A stretch of 45,651 bases of DNA, taken from positions 1 through 45,651 of IMG/VR virus record IMGVR_UViG_3300042527_000896. One strand, written 5' to 3'. The stretch's first letter is position 1; each line of letters starts with the position of its first letter. This document shows positions 19,001-25,429 of the stretch, one piece after another. The stretch is from a virus. The position numbers and the translations under genes were made by a program. A model generated the notes under the pieces. That model was not told the DNA's origin, did not search any database, and worked only from the letters and a program-made list of their open reading frames with translations.

Positions 19001-21104
19001 CAACAACGATTTTCCAGTTAAGTGTCCCCGTTCTTTGAGTGTTTGTATAGGTATAAATTGGTTCAGGTCTTCCCAAGAAATCTTGTCCTTTCCAATTGGC
19101 TGTCACGCTCTCAGTAAACTTCAAATCATATGGTGGGAACCACATTACTCTTCCTCCGTTAGGTCCTCTTTCACAAACGGGTAACTCAGAGACATTAAAA
19201 CCTGGTGTGTTTGAGGTTCTCCAAGCTAGATTTTCCAAGGAGAACATATATTTTTTTGCCACGGAAACATTACTAGCGGTGTCCAAAATTAAGTTTGAAG
19301 AATCTTGTCCACCTTCTCTTTTGTTTGGAGCAATGTTCAAATTATAAGTTTTATCTAAAACAGAAAAGGCGAATTTTCTTCCTTCTGTAGTCATACCATC
19401 CACTTTCTGTAAATCATTGTATTGGAGATATGGGATGTCTTTGGCAAAAACACGACAATACTCTGAACCAACCTCTTGTCCAATAGCACCTATATATCTA
19501 TAAACCCTTGAACCCTTAGTAAGTTCCTTATATCCGTCATTAAAGACTTTACTAACTTGGTCTATAGCATTTCCAACGTGTTGTAATCTTCTCCCCCCTT
19601 GTGGTTGACTATCAATTATTTTTTGTGTGTCATATAGAATAGAACCCTCTCTAAACACATTATTTGTAGATTCAGTTGAGTTGTATGAGGACGGCTTAAA
19701 ATCTTCATCTTGTTCAGTTACTTCTCCACCTAACCCCACTTTTTTGCCGGCATTGTCTTTGTATTTAGGTGACACCCATGTGAACCCTCCTTCAATACCA
19801 CCACCGTCAATGTAGGTTGGCGCGTTAGGACCCAACTTAACAGACTTACTTGGTCCTTCGTAAAGTTGTGCTAACTCACTTGGACCATAAACAGGGGATT
19901 GAAGCTCCCTATTAAACTGGTCAACAGGTAAATCACCACCAGGAGAAAAAACTCTTGATGGGTCAGATGTAGTACTCCCAACATAAAAGTTACTATTGTT
20001 TTGTGTAGTACCTACTAGTTCACCAGCAAGTCTATTGAAAACGTTTCTATCGTAGTTTGGCTTATATTTGTTGTAATCTAAGTTGAGAAATAATCTTCTT
20101 CTTGTTCCTGCGCCAGTGTTGTCTAAAAAGAGTTGTGAACCTGTCTTGGTTCCTCCTAATAATCTTGAGAAGAAGTTTCCTAAAATCGATTGTGTACCTG
20201 TTGCTGCGAGTGTAAGTTGTTGTATAGTAGTAGGTTGTTGTGAATTGATACTTGGGTCAAAATAAGAGCCAGGTATTGTTGAAGTAGGTAAAATACTCCC
20301 CGCCAATCTCAAAGCAAAATCTGTTGCAGCTAAGATTGGTGTTTGAGGTACTGTAATTGAATAATTAGGTTCTATTAATGGAACCCTTCCTGTTACCATA
20401 CCTAAAATGTCAGTACCGCTGTTAGCAGTAAAAATATTTGCTCTCCCTAATGTTTGTCTCCTGATTTGAGCCGCAACTCTATCTATAAAATCTTTCTTAA
20501 GTGTCTTGGCTCCAAGTGCCGCCAAAAAAGAATCTTGACTCAGAAGCCCATCACTTCCTGAAGGGTCTTGTTGAAGTAAAATGTTAATTGGTGCGTAAGA
20601 AGATGGGTTAAATGTAGATGGATATGGTTGGTTATTATAATAATTTCTATAGGCTTGAGGTCTTTCTAAACTCTCTACAAATTGTCCCGCGTCAGCAAGT
20701 TGAAGAGACCCTCCCCCATAAGCATTAAGTGGTCTCCATGCCGGAGATATCGTTCCAAAACCAGTTTGAGCCGCTATTTCTGATTGGTCCAAAATTTTAG
20801 CATCTTGTTGGTATGGACCATACTCTCCTTCATTTGATTTTGTATTAAGAAGAGCGTTTGGGTCAGGGACTTGTCTGTAACCACCTTCAGGTCCAAACTG
20901 ATTTTTTGGATATAACTCATCAGCAAAAATAGGTGTATCAATTAAAGAATCTGGTGAATCAACCACCGGAGTTATGTTGTAACTATACTCCGTATTAACA
21001 GGTGGAGTCAGTCTCCTTGGAGATTTTGGATAGGGTGGTAAATTTTTTGTCAAACACCTATTTCTAAAGGCTTCCGTATTTACAAAATCTAAAGGGCTTG
21101 GCAT
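16020..21104 (-). CDS. Giant baseplate/tail protein with embedded OmpA-like domain
   Basis: A 1694-aa structural protein. The start is best placed at ATG 21104; the TTG one codon upstream is unnecessary. Residues 1-770 are Asn/Gly/Tyr-rich and include a conserved-looking WRTSNTPGFNVSELPVCERG segment. At about 860-1000 lies an OmpA C-terminal-like domain (VTYNESLGERRLESMKKFI at about 902-920, with the N, L and R spacing of peptidoglycan-binding OmpA domains), flanked by Thr/Asn/Pro and Pro/Gln linkers at about 776-810 and 995-1030. After it, VLVLRVGDFYNTKIIPTSLS and ANVSMNFNFVGGSGLAQAVD resemble tube-initiator or LysM-type baseplate segments (gp48/gp54 region); this is a guess. It lies between the tape measure and gp53, which fits a baseplate role. 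Confidence 0.65.
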   Translation of the reverse strand: MPSPLDFVNTEAFRNRCLTKNLPPYPKSPRRLTPPVNTEYSYNITPVVDSPDSLIDTPIFADELYPKNQFGPEGGYRQVPDPNALLNTKSNEGEYGPYQQDAKILDQSEIAAQTGFGTISPAWRPLNAYGGGSLQLADAGQFVESLERPQAYRNYYNNQPYPSTFNPSSYAPINILLQQDPSGSDGLLSQDSFLAALGAKTLKKDFIDRVAAQIRRQTLGRANIFTANSGTDILGMVTGRVPLIEPNYSITVPQTPILAATDFALRLAGSILPTSTIPGSYFDPSINSQQPTTIQQLTLAATGTQSILGNFFSRLLGGTKTGSQLFLDNTGAGTRRRLFLNLDYNKYKPNYDRNVFNRLAGELVGTTQNNSNFYVGSTTSDPSRVFSPGGDLPVDQFNRELQSPVYGPSELAQLYEGPSKSVKLGPNAPTYIDGGGIEGGFTWVSPKYKDNAGKKVGLGGEVTEQDEDFKPSSYNSTESTNNVFREGSILYDTQKIIDSQPQGGRRLQHVGNAIDQVSKVFNDGYKELTKGSRVYRYIGAIGQEVGSEYCRVFAKDIPYLQYNDLQKVDGMTTEGRKFAFSVLDKTYNLNIAPNKREGGQDSSNLILDTASNVSVAKKYMFSLENLAWRTSNTPGFNVSELPVCERGPNGGRVMWFPPYDLKFTESVTANWKGQDFLGRPEPIYTYTNTQRTGTLNWKIVVDHPSVLNVIVNKILNKETNKTRINGILDSFFAGCRKYDLYELAKKYYTVSPSDLYELQQIISSKEASREQISAIVNTTATGNNTTVQPGGNNGTGQPTTDPTTNTPTTNVQEYEGLAGYFPNNEPVSGEPVKSYEDYYNVYLGQQSLYSAKGSSLNNFFETVIKPNFSKMKEFLEKLGTDLETNKSATVSLNLLSNTSGRASVTYNESLGERRLESMKKFILSFPKVKKASDQNRLTFVEKNFGENGDVVSFDANANRTVKNQGSCTNTGDEIYTTRAMACRRTTIEKITVTTTTTPEFPNPGPVPQPNNDPQPQLQPIPQIPPTTQIEQKYIQRDNITKRVLRALLSECDYFETIKTETPMVYDNLKDKLKFFQPAFHSTTPEGLNSRLTFLQQCMRPGDTIPTIKDINGATELQYNNATNTAFGTPPVLVLRVGDFYNTKIIPTSLSLTFEGLDINPEGIGVQPMIANVSMNFNFVGGSGLAQAVDKLQNALSFNYYANTEMWDDRADVTDTSIKVLDKNFLQSIGNPPPPLSNQVQNNYTFSNTNTIGKRLTSQITSTDEFGDISYKEFMDGFVGETRNYFQTIMNKEKQVLQQYNNAMLQLWSLQRIYQKGTFYVEQSMPEDVYIFGKPDNIQKLFNPFFDEYETAINTNSFNNQDGFITFISKPQKSFTPKTIRQIKRNYTTFIKNKKSAFLTPLSNIIQEVTNQQQNYLQFIARANTVPLGASAPGTGTDGYQEQNMTIRVFETSGTTKVAANAGLITNTLDEMIEDIKTIRKNLIEFQIKTNSSVDFDYGGQDYQGFMIYGMTVPNSAPSPTIADVIGQVFVPFNLDPNPNFDNSDFLNKQFKRMYLLCSQDLKTDNYESFKNAIIGNLKNAPEITVGGADYRQIEAEFDAYWKVMAKSFFDKETAIATKFLETMETSDTQLKTFINYNPFPSKERVLTYKLFKPPLSSQTTMIKSLGASTNLASNKQTWNDEVSTNAWVSKIKLN

Positions 21105-21119
21105 CAATTATTATTTCTG

Positions 21120-21126
21120 ATAAATA
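21120..21126 (-). promoter_or_regulatory. Candidate promoter element TATTTAT before the 1694-aa baseplate gene
   Basis: Coding-strand CATCTATTTATCAGAAATAA lies in the 38-base gap between the tape-measure stop and the ATG at 21104, 15 bases before the start. Confidence 0.4.
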
Positions 21127-21142
21127 GATGTTTCTAAATTTT

Positions 21143-22963
21143 TTATGGTTTCTTGGCCGGAGCGAGTCCCAATTTTTTCAGAAGCATTTCTTTTTGTTGT
21201 GTGGTTAACATGTCAATCAGTTCATTGAGGTTAACTTGTGTTGTCTTATTTTTATCTCGGTCGTATAGGTCTATGACACCCCTAATATTATGCGTAAGTT
21301 GTAGCGGACTCATCGTGTTCATAACCATTGGATTCATAGCACTCGATGGACCATAAACCGTAGGTGATGGGATTGCCTTCGGGGCGGTTTCTGTCTTTTT
21401 TGGTACTTTTATACCAGTAACTTTTTCCCCTTTTCCCCCTTGGGTTTCTATACCCGGTATAGCACTTACAATTTCTTTCAAAAATTCTTCCCCGAATCCC
21501 TCTGTCACATCACCCAAAACAACACCCATATTTTTTAACGGTGTCATAATCGATGATTTCATTAACTCCATTATATCTTTATAAGCCTCTCTTTTTTGGG
21601 TTTCATCTCCAGAGCTGGCCTTATCATACAAACTTTGAAAAGCCACCTTCATTTGTCCACCTGTTATGTCTTGTGTTATCTCCTCCATTTGTTTCCTTAT
21701 ATTTGTGGTGGTATTCTCCAAAAATCCCATATATCCTGGTGCACCCAAAACATTTCCCGCCACAGTTGCGTTGAGTTTTTTAAATTCTGCCAATGTTTTT
21801 TCCCCTGTTGTTAACTGTGCTCTTTGTAGGTCCTCCATTGTTTTTGGGGCCTTTTTCTGTTCTTCCACAATCCTTGACATTTCCTCTTTAGTAACATCGG
21901 CAATGTTCTTGTAAGCCTCTGCTTCACCTGGTCTTGAAACTTTAACCTCCATGGTACCCTTATCACCAATTCTCGAAATATTTGCTAAAAGAGTTTTGTC
22001 GTTTTCACTCATATCCAAGGCTAGCCCTGTTTGGTTAATCAACGCTAATCTTTTATCCAAATCAGCAGCAGCTAAAGCAGCTTCTCTCATTGCCTTAGCA
22101 CTAACCCCTGTTTGTGCTTCCATTTCTCTCAGTGTCAAAATACCTTGGGGATTTATCTTGAAACTCTTTGTTTGTTCGTCGAAATAAGTAAATTGTCTAG
22201 CAACATTGATAAGACTATCTTGTAACCCTGAAGGGTCGGTTAGCGATTGATTCAATAAAGCCATAGGGTCAACAAGGTTTCCAGCCGCAACACCCAATCT
22301 TTGAAATGCCGAAGCCACACTAACTGCTTGGTCTGGGTCTAAAACCTTTTCCGCCAACTGAAACGTTTGATTCATATCAAACCTCAACATTGAAGCCTGT
22401 GCCGCCATTTTAGTAAGGCCTTGTACCCCATTACTGAAATTGAACCTTGACATTTGGTCCATGTTTTTCAAAACATCTCCCATCACTGTTTTAGCATTCA
22501 GCCCATAACTTTGTACTTGTACAATTGAATTCAAAACATTACTTGAAATCTGTTGGTAGTTATAACCAACGGCTCCGAAGGCTTCAACAATTTTAGCAGT
22601 TTCTACACCCAAAACTTGTGATACTGAATAAACTTCTCTCAAATCTTCAGAGGAAGCGACCACTACTCGTCTAGCACCAGCAGCTATACCGGCAATTGTG
22701 TTAGCAACGTCCTTGGTTTCCGCACCCAAGGCTTTCATTGCTGGTGTGGCATTCTGTATCCTTACCAAGAACTCATCCATTCTTTGTCTTGACTGAATGA
22801 AAGCCTTGTTCAAATTTTCACCACCCTCAACTAACTCTTGAGTTGCGGTTTTTAGATTACCGAGAACATCAGGTATCTTGAGAATTTCGTTCTTAATCTG
22901 GGCCCAGACATTGAGTTTCTCTGCGTCGCCCGGATTTTCGGCCTCTACTCCTGTTTTTGCCAT
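21143..22963 (-). CDS. Tape-measure-like tail protein
   Basis: A 606-aa, strongly helical, Ala/Gln/Met-rich protein close in length to T4 gp29 (590 aa). It contains long amphipathic helices (for example NLKTATQELVEGGENLNKAF and TLREMEAQTGVSAKAMREAA) and a hydrophobic small-residue stretch, KDVANTIAGIAAGARRVVVA, near 84-103. Its place fits a tape measure: after the tube gene and after a chaperone-like gene with an overlapping small ORF, before the baseplate genes. In this role it sits inside the tube and sets its length. No peptidase or lysozyme motif is seen. The call rests on composition and gene order more than on direct family recognition. Confidence 0.6.
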   Translation of the reverse strand: MAKTGVEAENPGDAEKLNVWAQIKNEILKIPDVLGNLKTATQELVEGGENLNKAFIQSRQRMDEFLVRIQNATPAMKALGAETKDVANTIAGIAAGARRVVVASSEDLREVYSVSQVLGVETAKIVEAFGAVGYNYQQISSNVLNSIVQVQSYGLNAKTVMGDVLKNMDQMSRFNFSNGVQGLTKMAAQASMLRFDMNQTFQLAEKVLDPDQAVSVASAFQRLGVAAGNLVDPMALLNQSLTDPSGLQDSLINVARQFTYFDEQTKSFKINPQGILTLREMEAQTGVSAKAMREAALAAADLDKRLALINQTGLALDMSENDKTLLANISRIGDKGTMEVKVSRPGEAEAYKNIADVTKEEMSRIVEEQKKAPKTMEDLQRAQLTTGEKTLAEFKKLNATVAGNVLGAPGYMGFLENTTTNIRKQMEEITQDITGGQMKVAFQSLYDKASSGDETQKREAYKDIMELMKSSIMTPLKNMGVVLGDVTEGFGEEFLKEIVSAIPGIETQGGKGEKVTGIKVPKKTETAPKAIPSPTVYGPSSAMNPMVMNTMSPLQLTHNIRGVIDLYDRDKNKTTQVNLNELIDMLTTQQKEMLLKKLGLAPAKKP

Positions 22964-22976
22964 TGAATCTTTTTAA

Positions 22977-22983
22977 ATAAATA
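22977..22983 (-). promoter_or_regulatory. Candidate promoter element TATTTAT before the tape-measure gene
   Basis: Coding-strand CTTCTATTTATTTAAAAAG lies between the small overlapping ORF stop (22999) and the tape-measure ATG (22963), 13 bases before the start. Confidence 0.35.
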
Positions 22984-22998
22984 GAAGATTATGGATTT

Positions 22999-23178
22999 TT
23001 AATCTTTTTTATTGTTTTCAATCCATTTGTTTAAGAGATATTTTCTCATAAACAAGGGCATGATAAGGAAATCTTGATATGTTACACTGAAAATTGTGCT
23101 TAATAAATAAAATTCGTCTATTTGTCCCTGTCTATAATCAGAAGAAAGGGCGAAAAAATTCAACCCCAAAACCAACAT
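22999..23178 (-). CDS. Overlapping small ORF, possible frameshift extension of the tape-measure chaperone
   Basis: A 59-codon frame with ATG at 23178 overlaps the last 41 bases of the gp26-like gene in another frame and ends 35 bases before the tape measure. It reads SSDYRQGQIDEFYLLSTIF and then FLIMPLFMRKYLLNKWIE. The pattern of an aromatic-rich helix, a conserved Met/Leu-Pro, then an Arg-aromatic helix matches small proteins that I know from T4-like phages at this site. It could be made on its own from the ATG, or as a fusion: the T6 run at 23153-23158 sits where a -2 (or +1) slip would join it to the gp26-like frame. Two overlapping frames just upstream of a tape measure is the layout of lambda G/GT and Mu tail chaperones. 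Confidence 0.7.
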   Translation of the reverse strand: MLVLGLNFFALSSDYRQGQIDEFYLLSTIFSVTYQDFLIMPLFMRKYLLNKWIENNKKD

Positions 23179-23878
23179 TGACCGTTAGTTTTTCTCCTGA
23201 TGGGGCTGTTACTGTCTTTTTTAAATCCAAACGTGGTTCGTTTTCTAATAAGAAATTTTTGATATACTTTGAGTCAGTAATTGGCATTCTTTCGATTTCC
23301 TTTGACAATTCCCCCTTATCTGTAATCCCATTAAGTTCAACAATTTGTCTTTGTAATTTCCATGTTACTCTCGGGGCAATCCTACCTTGTGGATAAGAAT
23401 CTGCCATACTTTCGATTTCATTTGCCTCCCCGAAGGTCAGTGGTCTTATTTTAGCAACTGAGTTGGATTTGGGTAGTGTTATTGTAAAAGTACCATCTTC
23501 GTTTGGTTTCATTCCTTGTTTTATTGACATTTGGTCTAACAACACATTTGTCTCGAAATTTTTTCTTGTTGAGGGGTCAACAAGGTTCAAAGTCATCTCA
23601 GGACCAAAAGAGGTATTTCTCAAGAAAATCAAAATTGCTTCTACATCCCCTTGGAGTAGGTCTTCAACTCTTAGGTCAGGTTCATAAATTTTATTTCTAA
23701 GGAGAGTTGTTGTTATATCCCCTGACCCTCCCATCAAAATGTTTTCATCGTTCGCAGTTAGATAACCAACTTTGACTGATGACTTTTTATTTTTATAAAA
23801 AACTCCACCTGAAGGGAGAGGTACCACGTCATGTGGTAAGTTCATATATTGTTGTCCGTATTCTCTTGATTGGTCCAT
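23138..23878 (-). CDS. Baseplate hub assembly / tail chaperone protein, T4 gp26-like
   Basis: A 246-aa protein with the layout of the T4 base plate protein family: N-terminal VVPLPSGGVFYKNKKSSVKV, the sequence LTANDENILMGG near 39-50, an LLQGDVEAILIFLRNTSFGP helix near 74-93 and a C-terminal FGVEFFRPFF. In T4, gp26 takes part in assembling the central baseplate hub; related genes just upstream of tape measures act as tape-measure chaperones. It follows the tube gene after a strong terminator and overlaps the small ORF at 22999-23178. The A/T-rich leader has no Shine-Dalgarno sequence; the ATG at 23878 begins right after the terminator T-run. Confidence 0.7.
   Translation of the reverse strand: MDQSREYGQQYMNLPHDVVPLPSGGVFYKNKKSSVKVGYLTANDENILMGGSGDITTTLLRNKIYEPDLRVEDLLQGDVEAILIFLRNTSFGPEMTLNLVDPSTRKNFETNVLLDQMSIKQGMKPNEDGTFTITLPKSNSVAKIRPLTFGEANEIESMADSYPQGRIAPRVTWKLQRQIVELNGITDKGELSKEIERMPITDSKYIKNFLLENEPRLDLKKTVTAPSGEKLTVNVGFGVEFFRPFF
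23153..23158 (-). other. T6 run, candidate frameshift site
   Basis: The minus strand reads GAA TTT TTT CGC in the gp26-like frame. A -2 slip on the T6 run (or a +1 shift) leads into the overlapping frame as TTC GCC CTT. It resembles the homopolymer plus CG context that I recall for the Mu-type -2 frameshift. No experimental support can be seen here. Confidence 0.35.
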
Positions 23879-23886
23879 AAAAAAAA

Positions 23887-23916
23887 TTAACCGTATAGTT
23901 TATTCTATACGGTTAA
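23887..23916 (-). terminator. Strong terminator after the tail tube gene
   Basis: A perfect 12-bp inverted repeat, TTAACCGTATAG pairing with CTATACGGTTAA around a 6-base loop, is followed on the minus strand by TTTTTTTT. It lies 32 bases past the tube stop and directly before the gp26-like ATG. It would limit transcription from the very abundant tube into the low-copy assembly genes. Confidence 0.9.
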
Positions 23917-23948
23917 ATATAATTTGTATTGATTTTTTCTAAATAGTA

Positions 23949-24437
23949 TTAGAAAACTAATACACAACGGTCCATTCTCATTTGACAAGAAATCGTAGCC
24001 AACTTATCGTCTGAGTAGTTCAAAGCATTGAAGTTAGCACTTGTTAGGAATGTACCATAAAGAATCCATTTTTCAACAACAACTCCCGTTGGGTCCAACA
24101 TCTCGAGGTCCACGTCTTTCTTATAACCCGCGGCATATCCCATACGTCCTGTTACAGACTCGGCGTGTAATCTCACCCACTCCATAAGTGCTTGAGCCGC
24201 TGAGGGTCCGATTGGGTCTCTAAACACCACTGGTAAAGCATCCCACGTAAATCTTCCCGCAACAAATGTTGAGGTGTTCAAGAAGGGTATTTCAGTTTCA
24301 GCAATTTTGATACTTGGTCTTGCCGTTGATTCAACGAACCACTCATTAATCCCTAAAGACGAAGGAAATCTTAGAATAAATCTATTATTCCTTTTTGGTT
24401 CGTAAGGTAACGGCATCCGCATTAGTAAATCTGCCAT
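23949..24437 (-). CDS. Tail tube protein (T4 gp19 type)
   Basis: Major subunit of the inner tube, 162 aa against 163 in T4. Family features: the N-terminal PLPYEPKRNNRFILRFPSSL, then GINEWFVESTARPSI (the W-F/Y-V-x-S-x-x-R-P-x segment), and the mid-region TWDALPVVFRDPIGPSAAQA followed by a W-x-R-L-H segment. The C-terminal strand MRMDRCVLVF is also typical. The gene follows the HAD-like gene and is followed by a strong terminator. A TATTTAT motif 34 bases upstream of the ATG probably marks its own promoter. Confidence 0.9.
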   Translation of the reverse strand: MADLLMRMPLPYEPKRNNRFILRFPSSLGINEWFVESTARPSIKIAETEIPFLNTSTFVAGRFTWDALPVVFRDPIGPSAAQALMEWVRLHAESVTGRMGYAAGYKKDVDLEMLDPTGVVVEKWILYGTFLTSANFNALNYSDDKLATISCQMRMDRCVLVF

Positions 24438-24470
24438 ATTAAAAATTTTTTGTTATTCTGTTTATATGTT

Positions 24471-24477
24471 ATAAATA
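24471..24477 (-). promoter_or_regulatory. Candidate promoter element TATTTAT before the tube gene
   Basis: Coding-strand GGTATATTTATAACATATAAAC lies 34 bases before the tube ATG, in a 95-base A/T-rich gap. The spacing is the same as for the sheath gene (about 39) and the 28743 ORF (about 34). Nothing else is seen in this gap. Confidence 0.45.
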
Positions 24478-24532
24478 TACCTATTTACAATTTTTTCTAC
24501 TTTACTTTTTTTTTAACTTGAATATATATCTA

Positions 24533-25357
24533 TTATACTTCTTTTTTCTTGCCTCCAGCAGTAGAATATGTTTTAACTATATTATCTGGCTTATCTTTAA
24601 AATGTCTTTTCATTACTTCTACGTTCTTAGGGTCATCATCTGAAAAACCTATTTGAGGCATAAATTTGTTAGCTATATCTTTTTTTAGAAATGCTCTTTT
24701 TTCTAGTAGTGCCGCCATCCCTTTTATATAATTCACAAATGATTCCATAGCTCTTACCTTAGCTTCCTCAGGATTGGTTGCCCCCGACTCATCCCCAAAA
24801 GACACAGGGTTATATTTGTTCAGTTCCAAGTATGTCTTAATCAATTGTTCATCGTCCATTTCTTCCTCACCTACAAACGAACGGTATTTTTTTAGATTCT
24901 TGACGAGCTCGTCTTTATCAATACCTTTGAAATCTGATACAATATAGTTGTAGACAGCTTGTTTTAAAATTTCGGGATTATGACCACGAGCTGTTATTAT
25001 GGCAAATATCGAGCCGTTGTTTATTGCTTCCCTAAAATCATCAAACGCAGGACCAACTTTAGCGTTCATAGCATCAACCAAAAATTGTTTGTCACCTTCG
25101 GTTCTGAAATTTCTAAATGGGTCTTCAGCAAAACCAACAATTGTTTGTCCGTTATAATTAAAATTTTCCTTACCCACCATAGTTCTGTATGTGGCAAAAT
25201 CTTCTGTACTCATACCAACTTCTTCACCCTCACTGTTTTTTAGAATAATTTTTGTTGGCATGTGGACAATATTATCGTCCCAATCAAATGCATAATATTT
25301 CAAGTCTGGGGAACCTTCAGGTTTGAAACCTTCGTGTATGTCGTATTTTTCAATCAT
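24533..25357 (-). CDS. HAD-superfamily-like phosphatase between sheath and tube genes
   Basis: A 274-aa protein with the motifs of a haloacid dehalogenase-type phosphohydrolase. Motif I YYAFDWDDNIVHMPT has nucleophile D25 and acid D27, the strand FAIITARGHNPEILKQAVYN has the motif II Thr, and GFSDDDPKNVEVMKRHF gives an acidic motif IV candidate; VSFGDESGATNPEEAKV is a further acidic loop. HAD enzymes dephosphorylate sugars, nucleotides, proteins or nucleic acid ends; the substrate is not evident. The start is ATG 25357: the upstream in-frame TTG at 25378 lies against the terminator T-run. It stands between sheath and tube, where T4 has no gene, so it may be a virion-associated or regulatory enzyme. 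I cannot tell whether it is active. Confidence 0.7.
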   Translation of the reverse strand: MIEKYDIHEGFKPEGSPDLKYYAFDWDDNIVHMPTKIILKNSEGEEVGMSTEDFATYRTMVGKENFNYNGQTIVGFAEDPFRNFRTEGDKQFLVDAMNAKVGPAFDDFREAINNGSIFAIITARGHNPEILKQAVYNYIVSDFKGIDKDELVKNLKKYRSFVGEEEMDDEQLIKTYLELNKYNPVSFGDESGATNPEEAKVRAMESFVNYIKGMAALLEKRAFLKKDIANKFMPQIGFSDDDPKNVEVMKRHFKDKPDNIVKTYSTAGGKKKEV

Positions 25358-25362
25358 TGTAT

Positions 25363-25369
25363 ATAAATA
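25363..25369 (-). promoter_or_regulatory. TATTTAT element just before the HAD-like gene
   Basis: Coding-strand AACTATTTATATACAATG places the core five bases before the ATG. If it works as a -10 element, the transcript would be nearly leaderless; if so, translation would not need a ribosome binding site. Confidence 0.35.
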
Positions 25370-25383
25370 GTTTGACAAATAAA

Positions 25384-25411
25384 AAACCCCCCAAAATTGC
25401 TCGGGGGGTTT
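25384..25411 (-). terminator. Strong terminator after the tail sheath gene
   Basis: On the minus strand AAACCCCCC pairs with GGGGGGTTT (6 G-C pairs and 3 A-U pairs) around a 10-base loop and is followed by TTTATTTG. It lies 18 bases past the sheath stop, isolating the most abundant tail transcript from the HAD-like gene. Confidence 0.9.
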
Positions 25412-25429
25412 GTATATTTTACTTTTCTG

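Noticed and set aside
21553-21914. Several overlapping plus-strand frames of 70-85 codons
   Set aside because: They are antisense to the tape-measure gene, whose low stop frequency on the opposite strand makes such frames common.
23094-23396. A 100-codon plus-strand frame
   Set aside because: It runs antisense through the gp26-like gene and the overlapping small ORF, with no family pattern or promoter.
25358-25378. TTG start at 25378 for the HAD-like gene
   Set aside because: It lies against the sheath terminator T-run and in front of the promoter-like motif; the ATG at 25357 with the motif just upstream is more likely.
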